A DNA stretch of 64,000 bases, taken from assembly GCF_000179235.2 (NCBI RefSeq), contig NZ_CP039373.1:961860-1025859 (forward strand), written 5' to 3'. Source of the DNA: Synechococcus sp. CB0101. GTDB lineage: Bacteria > Cyanobacteriota > Cyanobacteriia > PCC-6307 > Cyanobiaceae. The notes under the pieces are model-generated. The model was not told the DNA's origin and searched no databases. It saw only the letters and a program-made list of their open reading frames with translations. Position numbers and translations under genes: made by a program. How positions within the stretch are numbered: position 1 is the stretch's first letter; each line of letters opens with the position of its first letter. Positions 37,711-46,804 of this stretch are shown piece by piece.

Positions 37711-38823
37711 TCAACGGGATGAGGGCTTCAGCTTGAGCCCACCCGATGACTGCGCTAATGCATACAGTTCTGGATCATCGGCAAAGCGGCGCTGATACCA
37801 CTCCCAAGCCGTATCCACGATGGAGTTGAGGTCAGACCAGCGCGGCCGCCAGCCCAGATCTCGACGAGCCGCTGAAGCGTTAGCCACCAGGCACGCCGCA
37901 TCGCCATGGCGACGCCCGCCCATCTGGAGCAGCAATCCGCGACCCGTGCGCTGCTTGGCCCGTTCAATCACCTCCAGCACCGAGACCGCTCGGCCAGTGC
38001 CAAGGTTGTAAGCCTCCTGAAGGGAGGGGGCGCCTTTGGGCTGGAGCAGGCCGGTGACCGCAAGCACGTGGGCCCGGGCGACATCACGGACATGAACCAA
38101 GTCACGCACACACGTGCCATCAGGCGTTGGGTAGTCGCTGCCGTAGAGCTCGAAGACCGCCCGCCGGCCCGTCATCGCTTCAAACAATGAGGGAAGCAGG
38201 TGCTGCTCTGGTACGTGATCCTCACCAAGCGAAGCCGCCGGGTCAGCTCCAGCAAGGCAAAACCGCCGGAGGATGAAACAGGGCAGGTCATGGTGCGCGC
38301 GGTAGTCGAGCAGCAGCTGCTCATTCATCCAGTGGCAATAGCCGGCTGCGGTGCACGGGCGCAGTTCGACCTGCTCATCTAAAGGAGCCAGCCCCTCCCG
38401 CATCGCCCCATACACCGAAGCGTCACTGGCATAGACGACCGGAATGGCTGCCCCAGCTCGGGTTTCACCGGCACGGACGCACGCACCGAGCAGCTGCTCC
38501 ATATCGTCCAAGCTGCTCTGACAAAGCACGGCAGCTGCAGCCATTCCCGCACCGGCAAAGCGCTCTCTGGCGCAATGCACGACAGCGGCCACCGGGCGTC
38601 CAGGGTTCGCTGGATGGCTCCCCTCGAGCAAGGCGCGAACAAGGGGGAGATCACCGTAAGCACCTTCCACCAGCGCCCAGGCATGGGGGAGAACAAGGTC
38701 CGCGTTACCGCCGCTGAGGTTGTCCAGGACAAGTGCGTTGTAGCCGGCTGAGGTGAGGGCGGAGACGACGTGGCTACCCAAGTAGCCAGCGCCCCCGGTG
38801 ACCAGCACGAGCGGGGACGACAT
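37711..38823 (-). CDS. GalE-like epimerase paralog lacking the catalytic YxxxK
   Basis: The 370-residue protein is GalE-like along its length: VLVTGGAGYLGSHVVSALTS (GxxGxxG intact), VVYASDASVYG and YGSDYPTPDGTCVRDLVHVR, then YNLGTGRAVSVLEVIERAKQ. Where GalE at 34133-35170 has NPYGRSKAMVEQLL, this protein has AAGYCHWMNEQLLL, with no Lys. HFAA is HCAR. It may therefore be a pseudoenzyme or use another mechanism. The reading frame is intact and GC-rich like its neighbours, which argues against simple decay. Confidence 0.8.
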   Translation of the reverse strand: MSSPLVLVTGGAGYLGSHVVSALTSAGYNALVLDNLSGGNADLVLPHAWALVEGAYGDLPLVRALLEGSHPANPGRPVAAVVHCARERFAGAGMAAAAVLCQSSLDDMEQLLGACVRAGETRAGAAIPVVYASDASVYGAMREGLAPLDEQVELRPCTAAGYCHWMNEQLLLDYRAHHDLPCFILRRFCLAGADPAASLGEDHVPEQHLLPSLFEAMTGRRAVFELYGSDYPTPDGTCVRDLVHVRDVARAHVLAVTGLLQPKGAPSLQEAYNLGTGRAVSVLEVIERAKQRTGRGLLLQMGGRRHGDAACLVANASAARRDLGWRPRWSDLNSIVDTAWEWYQRRFADDPELYALAQSSGGLKLKPSSR

Positions 38824-39297
38824 CAACACAACCGGTCAGGCATCAGAGCAGCAGGAGCAGGGGACCCGTGAGCAAAAGTAAACAAGCAGACATCGATATT
38901 AGGAAAGAAAAAAGGAAGCAATCAGAAGACAAGATCAAAAGACTGAAGGCCTAGAAGCGCTCAAAGAATCGGGACGTCAGCTCCATTCATCCCAAGGGAT
39001 CAAGGCTGAACAACGCAGATAGATACAGCTATGGCGTGGAGGGCAAGAAGACGCGAGCGGTCGCTCAAGCTGTCGTTCTCACAGAGCAATCATGGCCGCC
39101 TCAGATGCGCTGCACGGACGAGACGGACTGAAAATAGATAGAGGGGTTCACCGAGCGAATAACACTATGCAGCTGCAACATTTAGGAGTGAGCGCCTCTC
39201 TGAACTGGTACAGGTTTAGTTGGGCTATGCGTCCCAAGGCCGTCACAAGAACGCTGTCCGATCGGATCCAGATCAGTAGTCACTCAGAGCGAGCAGC
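38824..39297. other. Intergenic region between divergent genes
   Basis: These 474 bases lie between the starts of the GalE-like gene (minus) and the phosphatase gene (plus) and should hold both promoters. The part next to the GalE-like gene is purine-rich. Short open frames (for example 39092-39301) have no recognisable similarity and no clear ribosome-binding site. No small RNA or terminator could be assigned by eye. Confidence 0.5.
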
Positions 39298-39756
39298 ATG
39301 AGCACACGAGCGCCGCTAAGCATCACTTGGATTCGATCAGGAAGACTCGCAATTGGCCCGATACCGATCAACAGTCACCAGTGGGAATCGCTCAGCAACC
39401 ACGGCATCCGCAGCGTTCTTAGCTGTTGTGCCGCCAACGAAGCAGATTGGTCACCTCCCACGCTATGGGAGCAGCGGCGCATCAGCCTGAGCGACCACCG
39501 CGATCCAGACGCCCTTCAACCTGATCATCTGGCACAGGCGATCGACATGGCCATTGAGCTTTGGACCATGGCCCCACCCCTCTATCTCCATTGCTATGCA
39601 GGCCAAGAGCGCTCACCGCTGGTGGCGATTGGCGCCTTATGCCGCAAGGAGAACCTAGATCTGTTTGAAGCACTGGCTCAAGTGAAACGGCTGCACCCAA
39701 GAACCAAACCGTTGACCCAACACCTGGTGCTGCTGGACAACCTTCTCAAGCAATGA
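39298..39756 (+). CDS. Dual-specificity/tyrosine phosphatase-like protein
   Basis: The 152-residue protein contains LYLHCYAGQERSPLVAIGAL, which fits the HCx5R(S/T) active-site loop of Cys-based phosphatases. An upstream Asp in LSDHRDPDAL could be the general acid. The fold family is DSP-like rather than the low-molecular-weight Wzb type. Placed between the glycan precursor genes and the Wza-like gene, it may act on the Tyr-rich tail of the kinase at 31345-33693; that is inference. Confidence 0.78.
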   Translation: MSTRAPLSITWIRSGRLAIGPIPINSHQWESLSNHGIRSVLSCCAANEADWSPPTLWEQRRISLSDHRDPDALQPDHLAQAIDMAIELWTMAPPLYLHCYAGQERSPLVAIGALCRKENLDLFEALAQVKRLHPRTKPLTQHLVLLDNLLKQ

Positions 39757-39838
39757 GATCGACCTCATAGGTCGCCATCGCCAGGGCCGTCAGAACCAAT
39801 GCACGAAGGGAGTCAACGAAAGGAGCATGCAGCAATTG

Positions 39839-40669
39839 TCATTCACCCTCGGAGGGCAGAGGCTCTGCAGCGACGAGGAGAATTTGGACTGTTCCTGGCT
39901 CAGCAGGTGTCTGCTTGGCAGCCCACTGTTCCAACACAGCTTGGACCTTGGGATTGCGGGGCGCGGCATAGGCCTCGCCTTGACCTTGGTCATCAACGAC
40001 AATCGGAATCTCTTGCCGCTCGCGCAGACCGGGAGCTGGAACACGAACCACCGCAACACGGCTGACAGGCCTTGATGGTTTCAATTGATCGCGCATCGCT
40101 GTACGCCAGTGCAACGGCAGCGCTGCAAGAGGGTCGCCCGATCGCTGCTGTTGCATCCGTTCAGCACGTGCAGCGACAGGCATCGCTGGCTCTTTGAGAG
40201 AAGCCAGGGTGATTTCTCCTCCGAGCCCGTCAGCATTCCTGAGGCGATGCATCAGCGATGCAGGCTCAGTCAAGGAAGTTCGGGGCAGTTCATGAGATGC
40301 GGGACGTTCCGGCTGGGCTTGAGAAGATCGATGAGAAGCAGATGGAGTCGGTGGATTGTTGACAGGTTCAAGCTCAAGAGTCAGCATCCCAAGGGAGCCT
40401 TCATCTTGCCGTATAGGATTAAGATTAGACAGGGAAGATTGGGGCAGTGTGGAAAGGGGTTCAGAACCTGGATTGATGGAGCGCTCAGAAAGTGCCCCCA
40501 GCTGCATCAGACGCATCGCGACATCCTGCTCTGCAGTGCCGCCAACAAACTGGGGAACCTCACGCCAACGAGCCAGGATCAATTGTGATTGATCGAGAAG
40601 CCAAGGAAGGCTCCAAAGACCTGCATTAGCAAGAGCAATCAAAAGAATGGGATGCCTGAAGTGTTTCAT
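39839..40669 (-). CDS. Hypothetical membrane-anchored protein next to the export gene
   Basis: The 276-residue protein has an N-terminal hydrophobic segment (HPILLIALANAGLWSLPWLL), a Pro/Ser-rich middle (about residues 80-150), and a more ordered C-terminal part (VPAPGLRERQEIPIVVDDQG). I recognise no domain. It begins 3 bp after the Wza-like gene on the same strand, so it is probably an accessory of export, possibly periplasmic. Confidence 0.65.
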   Translation of the reverse strand: MKHFRHPILLIALANAGLWSLPWLLDQSQLILARWREVPQFVGGTAEQDVAMRLMQLGALSERSINPGSEPLSTLPQSSLSNLNPIRQDEGSLGMLTLELEPVNNPPTPSASHRSSQAQPERPASHELPRTSLTEPASLMHRLRNADGLGGEITLASLKEPAMPVAARAERMQQQRSGDPLAALPLHWRTAMRDQLKPSRPVSRVAVVRVPAPGLRERQEIPIVVDDQGQGEAYAAPRNPKVQAVLEQWAAKQTPAEPGTVQILLVAAEPLPSEGE

Positions 40670-40672
40670 GGG

Positions 40673-41814
40673 TCAGTTGTTGTTGTTGTTGTCCTGAATC
40701 AGCCTGACCAAAGCCCAGATATTGACGAGGCCGGTCACCGGTGTAGCGATCGCACCGATCGCATCGGATAAGCGTGCGTAATTGCTGCGATTCACAATGA
40801 CCGTGTCCCCATCACGCAAAGGGGGATTTCGGGAACTGCTGACGCCTTGTGAGTAGTCAATGGAAAACAACTCACGTGTCGCTGTGCCATTGCGATTGAT
40901 GCGCACCAACTCAACATCGCTGCGCTTGGCTCGCCATGTTTTGGGACCACCAGCAGCCAGAATCGCCTGGACAACCGGGGTATTAGCCTTCACCTCAATC
41001 CGCCCAGGCTCGACCACTTCTCCCACCACATTCACCTCAATGCTTTGAGGCGAGAGATTGGCTGCAGCCAGTTCCATGACCTCGGAACTGGGCGTCAAAG
41101 CAGTGCCGATGACAATCGTGTCACCATCAAAGACAAAGGGGTTCTGGCGCTTGTCTCCACGTTGCAACAACGCCGCGAGATCAAGCTGAGCCTGCCGCAG
41201 CTGCTGTCTATCCCCAGGAAGTCGACGTTCCAAGGTCACATTGGTCAGGTCGGCGTTTAAGGTCAGCCCTCCGGCCTTCTGAATGGCTGTCACCACGGTG
41301 GGTAAGCCACTGATGGTACTGGCTGGACCACCCTCGGTCTGCGAAATTTCGCTTGTTGTAAGTGAATAGAGACCAGGGCTCTCGACCTCTCCAACGACAG
41401 AAATCTGAATCGGCCTGGCACGTACAACCCTCAGGTTCAGGTCAGGCCGCAGTAGATAGCGCCCATAGAGGGTCTGGAGCCATAAATTAGCTTGATTAAC
41501 AGTTAGTCCTTCCAGCACAACATTTCCAACCAGTGCAAGACTAGCGCTGCCGTCATTAAGGATTTCAAACACTCCACCTAAATCTTTCGCCCCGGATCAA
41601 GGATCGTGAGCTGCAGTTGATCACCAGGTCCCAGGATGTAAGCATCTTGGGTGACAATAAAGTTCTCAGATGCTCCTGGCTTGCCCCCCTGAGCCACAAC
41701 TTGCAGACCCAAAGCAGATCCACTAGAGAAACTAGCCCACACAATTGCACCGCAACCGATTAAGGCCCGCCGAAACACTACGGAAGATCTAGGAACGGAG
41801 CGTTCACCGGCCAT
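40673..41814 (-). pseudogene. Wza-like polysaccharide export protein (Poly_export + SLBB), single frameshift
   Basis: The N-terminal frame (MAGERSVPRSSVVFRRALIG, secretion signal) reaches YILGPGDQLQLTILDPG, the Poly_export start. The downstream frame carries VFEILNDGSASLALVGNVVL, ISVVGEVESPGLYSLTTSEI and VVGEVVEPGRIEVKANTPVV (SLBB repeats). One more G in the G4 run (C4 at 41591-41594) joins them as ILDPGAKDLGGVFEIL, giving 380 residues. The C-terminus ends in five Asn. Wza forms the outer-membrane channel for export. The rest looks functional, so a base-calling error is as likely as a mutation. Confidence 0.85.
40676..40690. repeat. Trinucleotide run (GTT)5 encoding a C-terminal Asn5
   Basis: Five perfect GTT units at the very 3' end of the export gene give Asn-Asn-Asn-Asn-Asn-stop on the minus strand. 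Copy-number changes would keep the frame. Confidence 0.95.
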
Positions 41815-41934
41815 GGACTGGGCGGGTCATGGATATTAATTCCAATTTTAGGGGCGAAACAGAAACTGAGCCGAGTCGAGTCGCGGCAGGCATAGGGAAA
41901 TGCAGGCAGCGAAGCCTGCGGGATTTGACGCCGC

Positions 41935-42893
41935 TCATGACAGCCAAGCGATCTGGCTCTTGAAAGGCGAAAAAGCCTCGGCGAGCTTTTGGTGTAGATG
42001 CCTGAAGGTTTCATTAAATGAAGGATCTGCAATGACATCACGATGGGCAACAATGGCCAAGCATTCACTAATATCAAGGTCATAGTTTAATCTCGTCACT
42101 TGATAGTAACGCTCAAGTTTCGGCAACAGATGAGGAGCTGCATAACTCAATGAATGACCGTCAGACGCAGAACCTTCCCAAGCTGACTCCTCATACTGAG
42201 GTGACGGATACGCGGTTGATCCAAGGCCATGGCTTTGCAATGCAGACATCAGCGCAGGAGCCGTCCCAAGGGATAGACCAGGAGAGGAGTAATTAGCAAA
42301 CACATCAAGATCAAGCTCAAGACTCCCCTGAAGCGGATGGTCTCTATGAGCAATTAACTGCAAATCCCACATACAGATGGGGATGAACATCATGGACGTC
42401 CCCATGGGCGTCCTAGACAAGCGGAGCCGGGACAATGAATGATTCAGCAGATGCTGGAATTCCATGATCCCCATCACGGCCACATCCAGTAGTCGCCGCT
42501 CCAGAAGCGAGAGCAGCCGCATACTGTTCATGGCCTGATTTGGAGCTCCACTCCTAAACCTTTCACCAATGGAACAGGCTGACGTCCAAGCTGCCAGCCT
42601 CGCGTGAAGCGAATTCGACCCTGCCTAACGCGACTGCGCTGAGACGCCTGCCTCAAGATCTGTAGCACATCGAGATTACGACTGGCCTGATAGCGGTCAC
42701 CGATACGGTCAAATCCAAATTCCCAAGCTTCACTGAAGGCGCGATAGCGCCTTGAACAACTGCTCTGGGACAAGCCAAGAGACTCAGCAGAGATCACGGT
42801 ACTGTTAAACAGCTCTAAATAATCAAGGATCTCAAGGTCGAAAGATGGTTCCGCCTGCACAAGAGCGCGTGGGCAGGGCCCATGGCGTATCAA
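41935..42893 (-). pseudogene. LysR-like transcriptional regulator split by one missing base
   Basis: The first frame (from a TTG at 42893 or GTG at 42860) has EILDYLELFNSTVISAESLG and LSQSSCSRRYRAFSEA, a winged HTH, and ends GLGVELQIRP. The second frame begins MNSMRLLSLLERRLLDVAVM, the typical start of a LysR substrate-binding lobe (..LL..LE...LDVAV). The two overlap by ATGA at 42528-42531. Adding one base gives one protein of about 320 residues, normal for LysR regulators. Two separate coupled proteins are also conceivable. It lies upstream of the export gene on the same strand and may regulate it. Confidence 0.6.
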
Positions 42894-43167
42894 TAGAGAT
42901 CGATACTATCATGGCGGATACAAGAATGCAAGAGGGGGCGTCGACTTGCGTTTTCGTATCCGGGAAATGCATCCGCATGTCAGCCTCTGCGTATCAGACG
43001 GAAAGGCCAAGCCTGTGGGGTGCAGTCCTGGGAAGGCCATCAAAACAGATGCTCAAATAAAGACGATGCGAGCAAAAGCCACTGCGACGAGACCATCAAC
43101 AAAGAGACTCACGCTCAATTCTCGCCGGGAGCCCCAAGGCGCAGAGAGTGCGTTTGTGCGTACATCC

Positions 43168-43475
43168 TTAATCGTAAAGCCTTTTCCCATCGGCGCGGCG
43201 ATCCGTCAGCCGTCGCGCTTGACGTCGTGTGAACTCCCCGACGCTGGGATTCGGCACCAATGGATCAACATGGGCAACCTGCTGCCAGAGGTCACGATGA
43301 GCCCAGCGAGTCGCGAGTGAGCCCTGATGATCTCGAGTCAGATGGCACCACCGGTTCTGGCCGCATTCTGCACAAAACATCTCTTCTAGCCATTCATTGC
43401 TGAGGACTAGAACCGGATAAGCCTGAATGACCAGACGGGCGCATTGCATCTTTAAAGCTGCTACTCCATTAAGGT
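43168..43475 (-). pseudogene. Conserved hypothetical with a Cys pair, 5' end probably cut by an IS
   Basis: From ATG 43449 the frame gives 93 residues including AYPVLVLSNEWLEEMFCAEC, GQNRWCHLTRDHQG and VDPLVPNPSVGEFTRRQARR. The CxxCGxxxWCH pattern suggests a zinc-binding site. The frame remains open upstream to the IS edge (LNGVAALK before the ATG), so the N-terminus is probably lost. I recognise the pattern as cyanobacterial-looking but cannot name a family. Confidence 0.55.
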
Positions 43476-45137
43476 TGTTGCATCACGCGTAGCAACTGCC
43501 CATGGACCCTCCACGGGTTGACACGCAAGGCGATCAGCCAAGCCGGCCCGGGACTTTGCGGGAACGTGAGCGGATTGCATTGGCGATCAGTGCGGCCTCA
43601 GAGCGTTACCGGAGCCTGAGCCGCGCTTGGAAGCAGCGCCTGTTGGATGAGTTGGAGGCGCTGAGCGGCTATCACCGCAAATCGCTGCTGCGCCGGTTGA
43701 ACCAGCGAACCGATCAGCAGCAGAGCAGCCGGCGCGGCCAACACCGCCGCCGGTACGGCCCGGAGGTTGTTGAGGCGCTGGTACCGCTGTGGGAAGCCAG
43801 CGATCGGCTGTGCGGCAAGCGCCTGCATGCGCTGCTTCCGCAGCTGGTGGAATCACTCGAGCACCACGGTCACCTGCAGCTGGAGCAGTCGGTGAGGGCA
43901 CGGGTGTTGATGATGAGCAGCGCCACGATTGACCGTCTGCTGGCCCAGTGCGCCAGAGCAGTGGAGGCAATGGATGGAGACGCCCTCCCCGGGCCCACAG
44001 CGGTGTTCGCCGCCGCGTGCAGGTGCGCACGTTCAAGGGATGGGATGACCACAAGCAGCCCGGCTGGCTGGAGATCGATCTGGTGGCCCACTGCGGGGGG
44101 CGCCTGGAAGGTCGCTTCATTTGGACTCTGGTAGCCACCGATATCGCCACGGGCTGGAGCGAGAGCCTGCCGGTGATCACGCGCGATGGGGCCTCGGTGT
44201 TGGCCGCTATCCAGCGACTGCGGCAGCAACTTCCCTTCCCGTTGCGTGGAATCGATGCCGACAACGATCCAGCGTTCATGAATGCGCTGATGGAGCAGTG
44301 GTGTGATGCACCGGAGCAAGGGATCGAGCTCACCCGCTCACGCGCCTACCAGAGCAACGATCAGGCCTGGGTGGAGCAGAAGAACGGGGTGCTGATCCGC
44401 CGTGTGGTGGGCTACGAGCGCTTGGTGGGCCTGGAGGCCGCTCAGGTGCTAGCTGAGCTGTACGCGGCACTGCGGCTGTTCACGAACCTGTTTCAGCCGT
44501 CGTTCAAGCTCAAGAGCAGCGTGCGGGAGGGAGGCCGGATCAAGCGGCTGCACCACCCGCCGCGGACACCGCTGCAGCAGCTACTGCGTACCGGTGTGCT
44601 GGGCGAGCAGGAAGCCGCTGACCTCAGGGAGTTGAGACAACGGTGTGACCCTGTGGCGCTACTAGCCACGATGCGCAGCTGCCAGAGCCGGTTAGCGCTG
44701 TTGATCAGCGGCCAGCACGCCAACGCCATGGCGGGTGATCCGCTTGCCTGGAAATCCCCAGAAGAAGAAAAACGAGAGCTGGAGCGCTTTCTGCAGGGCT
44801 TACAGGCGCTGTGGCGCCAGAGCAGACCAATGCAGAAAAAGCCCAAACCGCGGCAAGGCCGCCGCAGCCGTGTGGATCCCTTTGAGGTTCATGCAGCCCT
44901 CATCCCCCAGTGGTTGGAGGCAGAGCCGGATGTGGGCAGCCAGGAGCTACTGGAGAGGCTGATCGCCTTGGCCCCTGAGCGCTATGGCCCCCAACACAAA
45001 CGCACGCTGCAGCGGCGAATCAGGGATTGGCGCGTGGCCAGGGTGCAGCAGGCCCTGGAGCGTGCAGCAGACAGACCAGAACCCAAACCCTGGACAGAAG
45101 AGGGAGTGTTACCAAGCGTCAACTAAAGACGGTAACA
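43476..45137 (+). mobile_element. Integrase-type IS (IS1202/ISNCY-like), about 1.66 kb
   Basis: The outer ends read TGTTGC at 43476 and, on the other strand, TGTTACC at 45137. Each end also contains its own small palindrome (GTTGC..GCAAC at the left, GTTACC..GGTAAC at the right). One transposase gene fills the element. Boundaries are approximate and no target duplication was found. It interrupts a conserved hypothetical on its left and a sigma factor gene on its right. Confidence 0.75.
43502..45126 (+). pseudogene. Integrase-core transposase, single frameshift
   Basis: The first frame (MDPPRVDTQGDQPSRPGTLR) contains the N-terminal binding region (YHRKSLLRRLNQ, RRYGPEVVEALVPLWEASDR, ATIDRLLAQCARA). 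From near 43960 the other frame is right: VRTFKGWDDHKQPGWLEIDL (first catalytic Asp), FPLRGIDADNDPAFMNALME (second) and AYQSNDQAWVEQKNGVLIRR (Glu), then a long C-terminal part ending EEGVLPSVN. One missing base between LLAQCARA and GGNGW explains the switch. Confidence 0.82.
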
Positions 45138-45367
45138 AGTACTTGATGCAATGCGATCATCTGATCTTTGGCACGCTCACCGACCCGCATCGTGCGCTTT
45201 TCGATGTCGTTGTAGGAGCAGGCTTCCCCCACACCACCAGCACTGTGGCAACGCTCATGCAACGCCACCATGGCCTGCACCTTGCGCCCCAGCATCAACT
45301 CCTGCTCAGGAGTCAATAACTGATGGCGGCCGATTTCGCCGAGGAAAGCACTCAGAGAGCTGGCCAT
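45138..45367 (-). pseudogene. Group-2 RpoD-like sigma factor, N-terminal fragment
   Basis: From ATG 45367, about 76 residues match the start of cyanobacterial SigA-like factors: SAFLGEIGRHQLLTPEQELM, LGRKVQAMVALHER, then RTMRVGERAKDQMI of region 1.2/2.1. Homology ends at QMIA near the IS end at 45137. Regions 2-4 are absent, and nothing on the far side of the IS (before 43476) restores them, so a deletion accompanied the insertion. The fragment cannot work as a sigma factor. Confidence 0.85.
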
Positions 45368-45631
45368 GCAGGGTTCGATCCACTGAATTGAACCTAGAAG
45401 CTTTTTCGCTCAACGAGGAAAGCAACCAAAAGGCTTCCAGGTTTCAACTTTGCTTCCCAAGTTGCACACCACGAGCGACACAGATCCACATCAGAAGTGG
45501 AAGCTTTCCGGTGCAAACAGCCCCAGGCCAACCAACAGCCATCACCATGGGCGCCAACGAGAACAGGGCAGCAACACCCCCTGGCGGCGAAGAAGCCCGC
45601 TACGGTCGTGCCTTCGTGTCAGCCCAGCCCC

Positions 45632-46144
45632 ATGACCGCCGTTGCGGCCCTGCTTGCCGAGCTCCCCAGCGATGTGCTGCCCAGAGCTGGTGTGGCCTAT
45701 GTCCACTACCTGAGCTTCATGCTCTGCTTCGGCGCCCTGGTGCTTGAGCGGCGACTGATCCGCCCCAACCCCAGCAAGCAAGACGCCACCTTGATGGTGA
45801 TCACCGATGTGGTGTACGGCATGGCTGCTCTAGCCCTGTTGGTGAGCGGCATCTTGCGGGTGATGTACTTCGGCCAGGGCGGCAGCTTCTACACCGAAAA
45901 TCCCCTCTTCTGGTGGAAAGTTGGTCTTTATCTGAGCGTGGGTGGGCTGTCGCTTTACCCCACCATCACCTACATCCTCTGGGCGATTCCGCTGCGCAAA
46001 GGTGAATTGCCCCAGGTGAGTGAAGCCCTCGCCAATCGCCTGGCCTGGATTCTCAACATCGAGCTGGTGGGCTTTGCCTTGATTCCCTTACTGGCCACCC
46101 TGATGGCCCGCGGCGTAGGACTGCCCGGCACGATCGGCGGCTGA
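45632..46144 (+). CDS. DUF2214 family membrane protein
   Basis: The start MTAVAALLAELPSDVLPRAG is preferred to the longer upstream frame, whose extra 45 residues look noncoding. The 170-residue protein has four hydrophobic segments, with AYVHYLSFMLCFGALVLERR, DVVYGMAALALLVSGILRVM and FYTENPLFWWKVGLYLSVGG, typical of the DUF2214 family of cyanobacteria and proteobacteria. Function unknown. It precedes the protease gene by 6 bp on the same strand. Confidence 0.82.
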   Translation: MTAVAALLAELPSDVLPRAGVAYVHYLSFMLCFGALVLERRLIRPNPSKQDATLMVITDVVYGMAALALLVSGILRVMYFGQGGSFYTENPLFWWKVGLYLSVGGLSLYPTITYILWAIPLRKGELPQVSEALANRLAWILNIELVGFALIPLLATLMARGVGLPGTIGG

Positions 46145-46150
46145 TCCACG

Positions 46151-46804
46151 GTGGACCTGCCAGCCCCACCTTTGGCGACCTGTCCAGTCGCGGTGGAAAC
46201 CCGGCCTTGGCTGGCGCCCAAGGGTTCCGCCGCAGAGCCAGCCCCACCGGCTGCGCAGCCATCATTGGACTACCGGCATCGGCTCAAGCCCACCCCGGCG
46301 GGCTGGCCGAGGCGCGATCACTGGTGCGTCTGGGTGGAACCGGTGCGCGACGGCGGTCCAACCGGCATCTGGGAGCAGCGCTGGTTTCAGGCCGTGAGCC
46401 AGGCCCTGGTCACCTGGCAGCAGCACCTGCCGATCACCGTTGTGGACCAACCCGAGCGCGCGCAGGTGTTGGTGGAGCGGCGCAGGCCTCCCAGGCTCAA
46501 CAACCGGGCTAGCCACGGCCGCGCCGTGCTGGAGCTGCTGGAGGTGCAGCGATCGGAACGCTGGCAACTGGAGCCCAAGGTGACCGTGTTGATCAGTCCA
46601 GGACAGGCCCAAACGGCGATTCAGGCCACCGCCCTGCACGAGCTAGGCCATGCCTTTGGCCTCTGGGGCCACAGCGATCAAGCCGGCGATGCCATGGCCG
46701 TCAAACCAGGCGCCACGCCGATCCTCGAGCTGAGCCCCCGGGACCAGCGCACCCTGCGCTGGCTGCAACAGCAACCAGAACTGCAGTCCCCCACCGCCCC
46801 ATGA
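46151..46804 (+). CDS. Metzincin-like zinc metalloprotease
   Basis: From a GTG at 46151 the product has 217 residues. [20 protein letters not shown] fits HExxHxxGxxH, the zinc site of metzincins (matrixin/astacin type). A short Pro/Ala-rich N-terminus precedes the domain; no clear signal peptide is seen. The stop overlaps the start of the RND pump gene (ATGA), so the two are probably co-translated. Substrate unknown. Confidence 0.82.
   Translation: MDLPAPPLATCPVAVETRPWLAPKGSAAEPAPPAAQPSLDYRHRLKPTPAGWPRRDHWCVWVEPVRDGGPTGIWEQRWFQAVSQALVTWQQHLPITVVDQPERAQVLVERRRPPRLNNRASHGRAVLELLEVQRSERWQLEPKVTVLISPGQAQTAIQATALHELGHAFGLWGHSDQAGDAMAVKPGATPILELSPRDQRTLRWLQQQPELQSPTAP

Noticed and set aside
39092-39301. 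A 69-codon open frame in the gap before the phosphatase gene
   Set aside because: It has no recognisable similarity and no clear ribosome-binding site, and it lies in a region expected to hold promoters.
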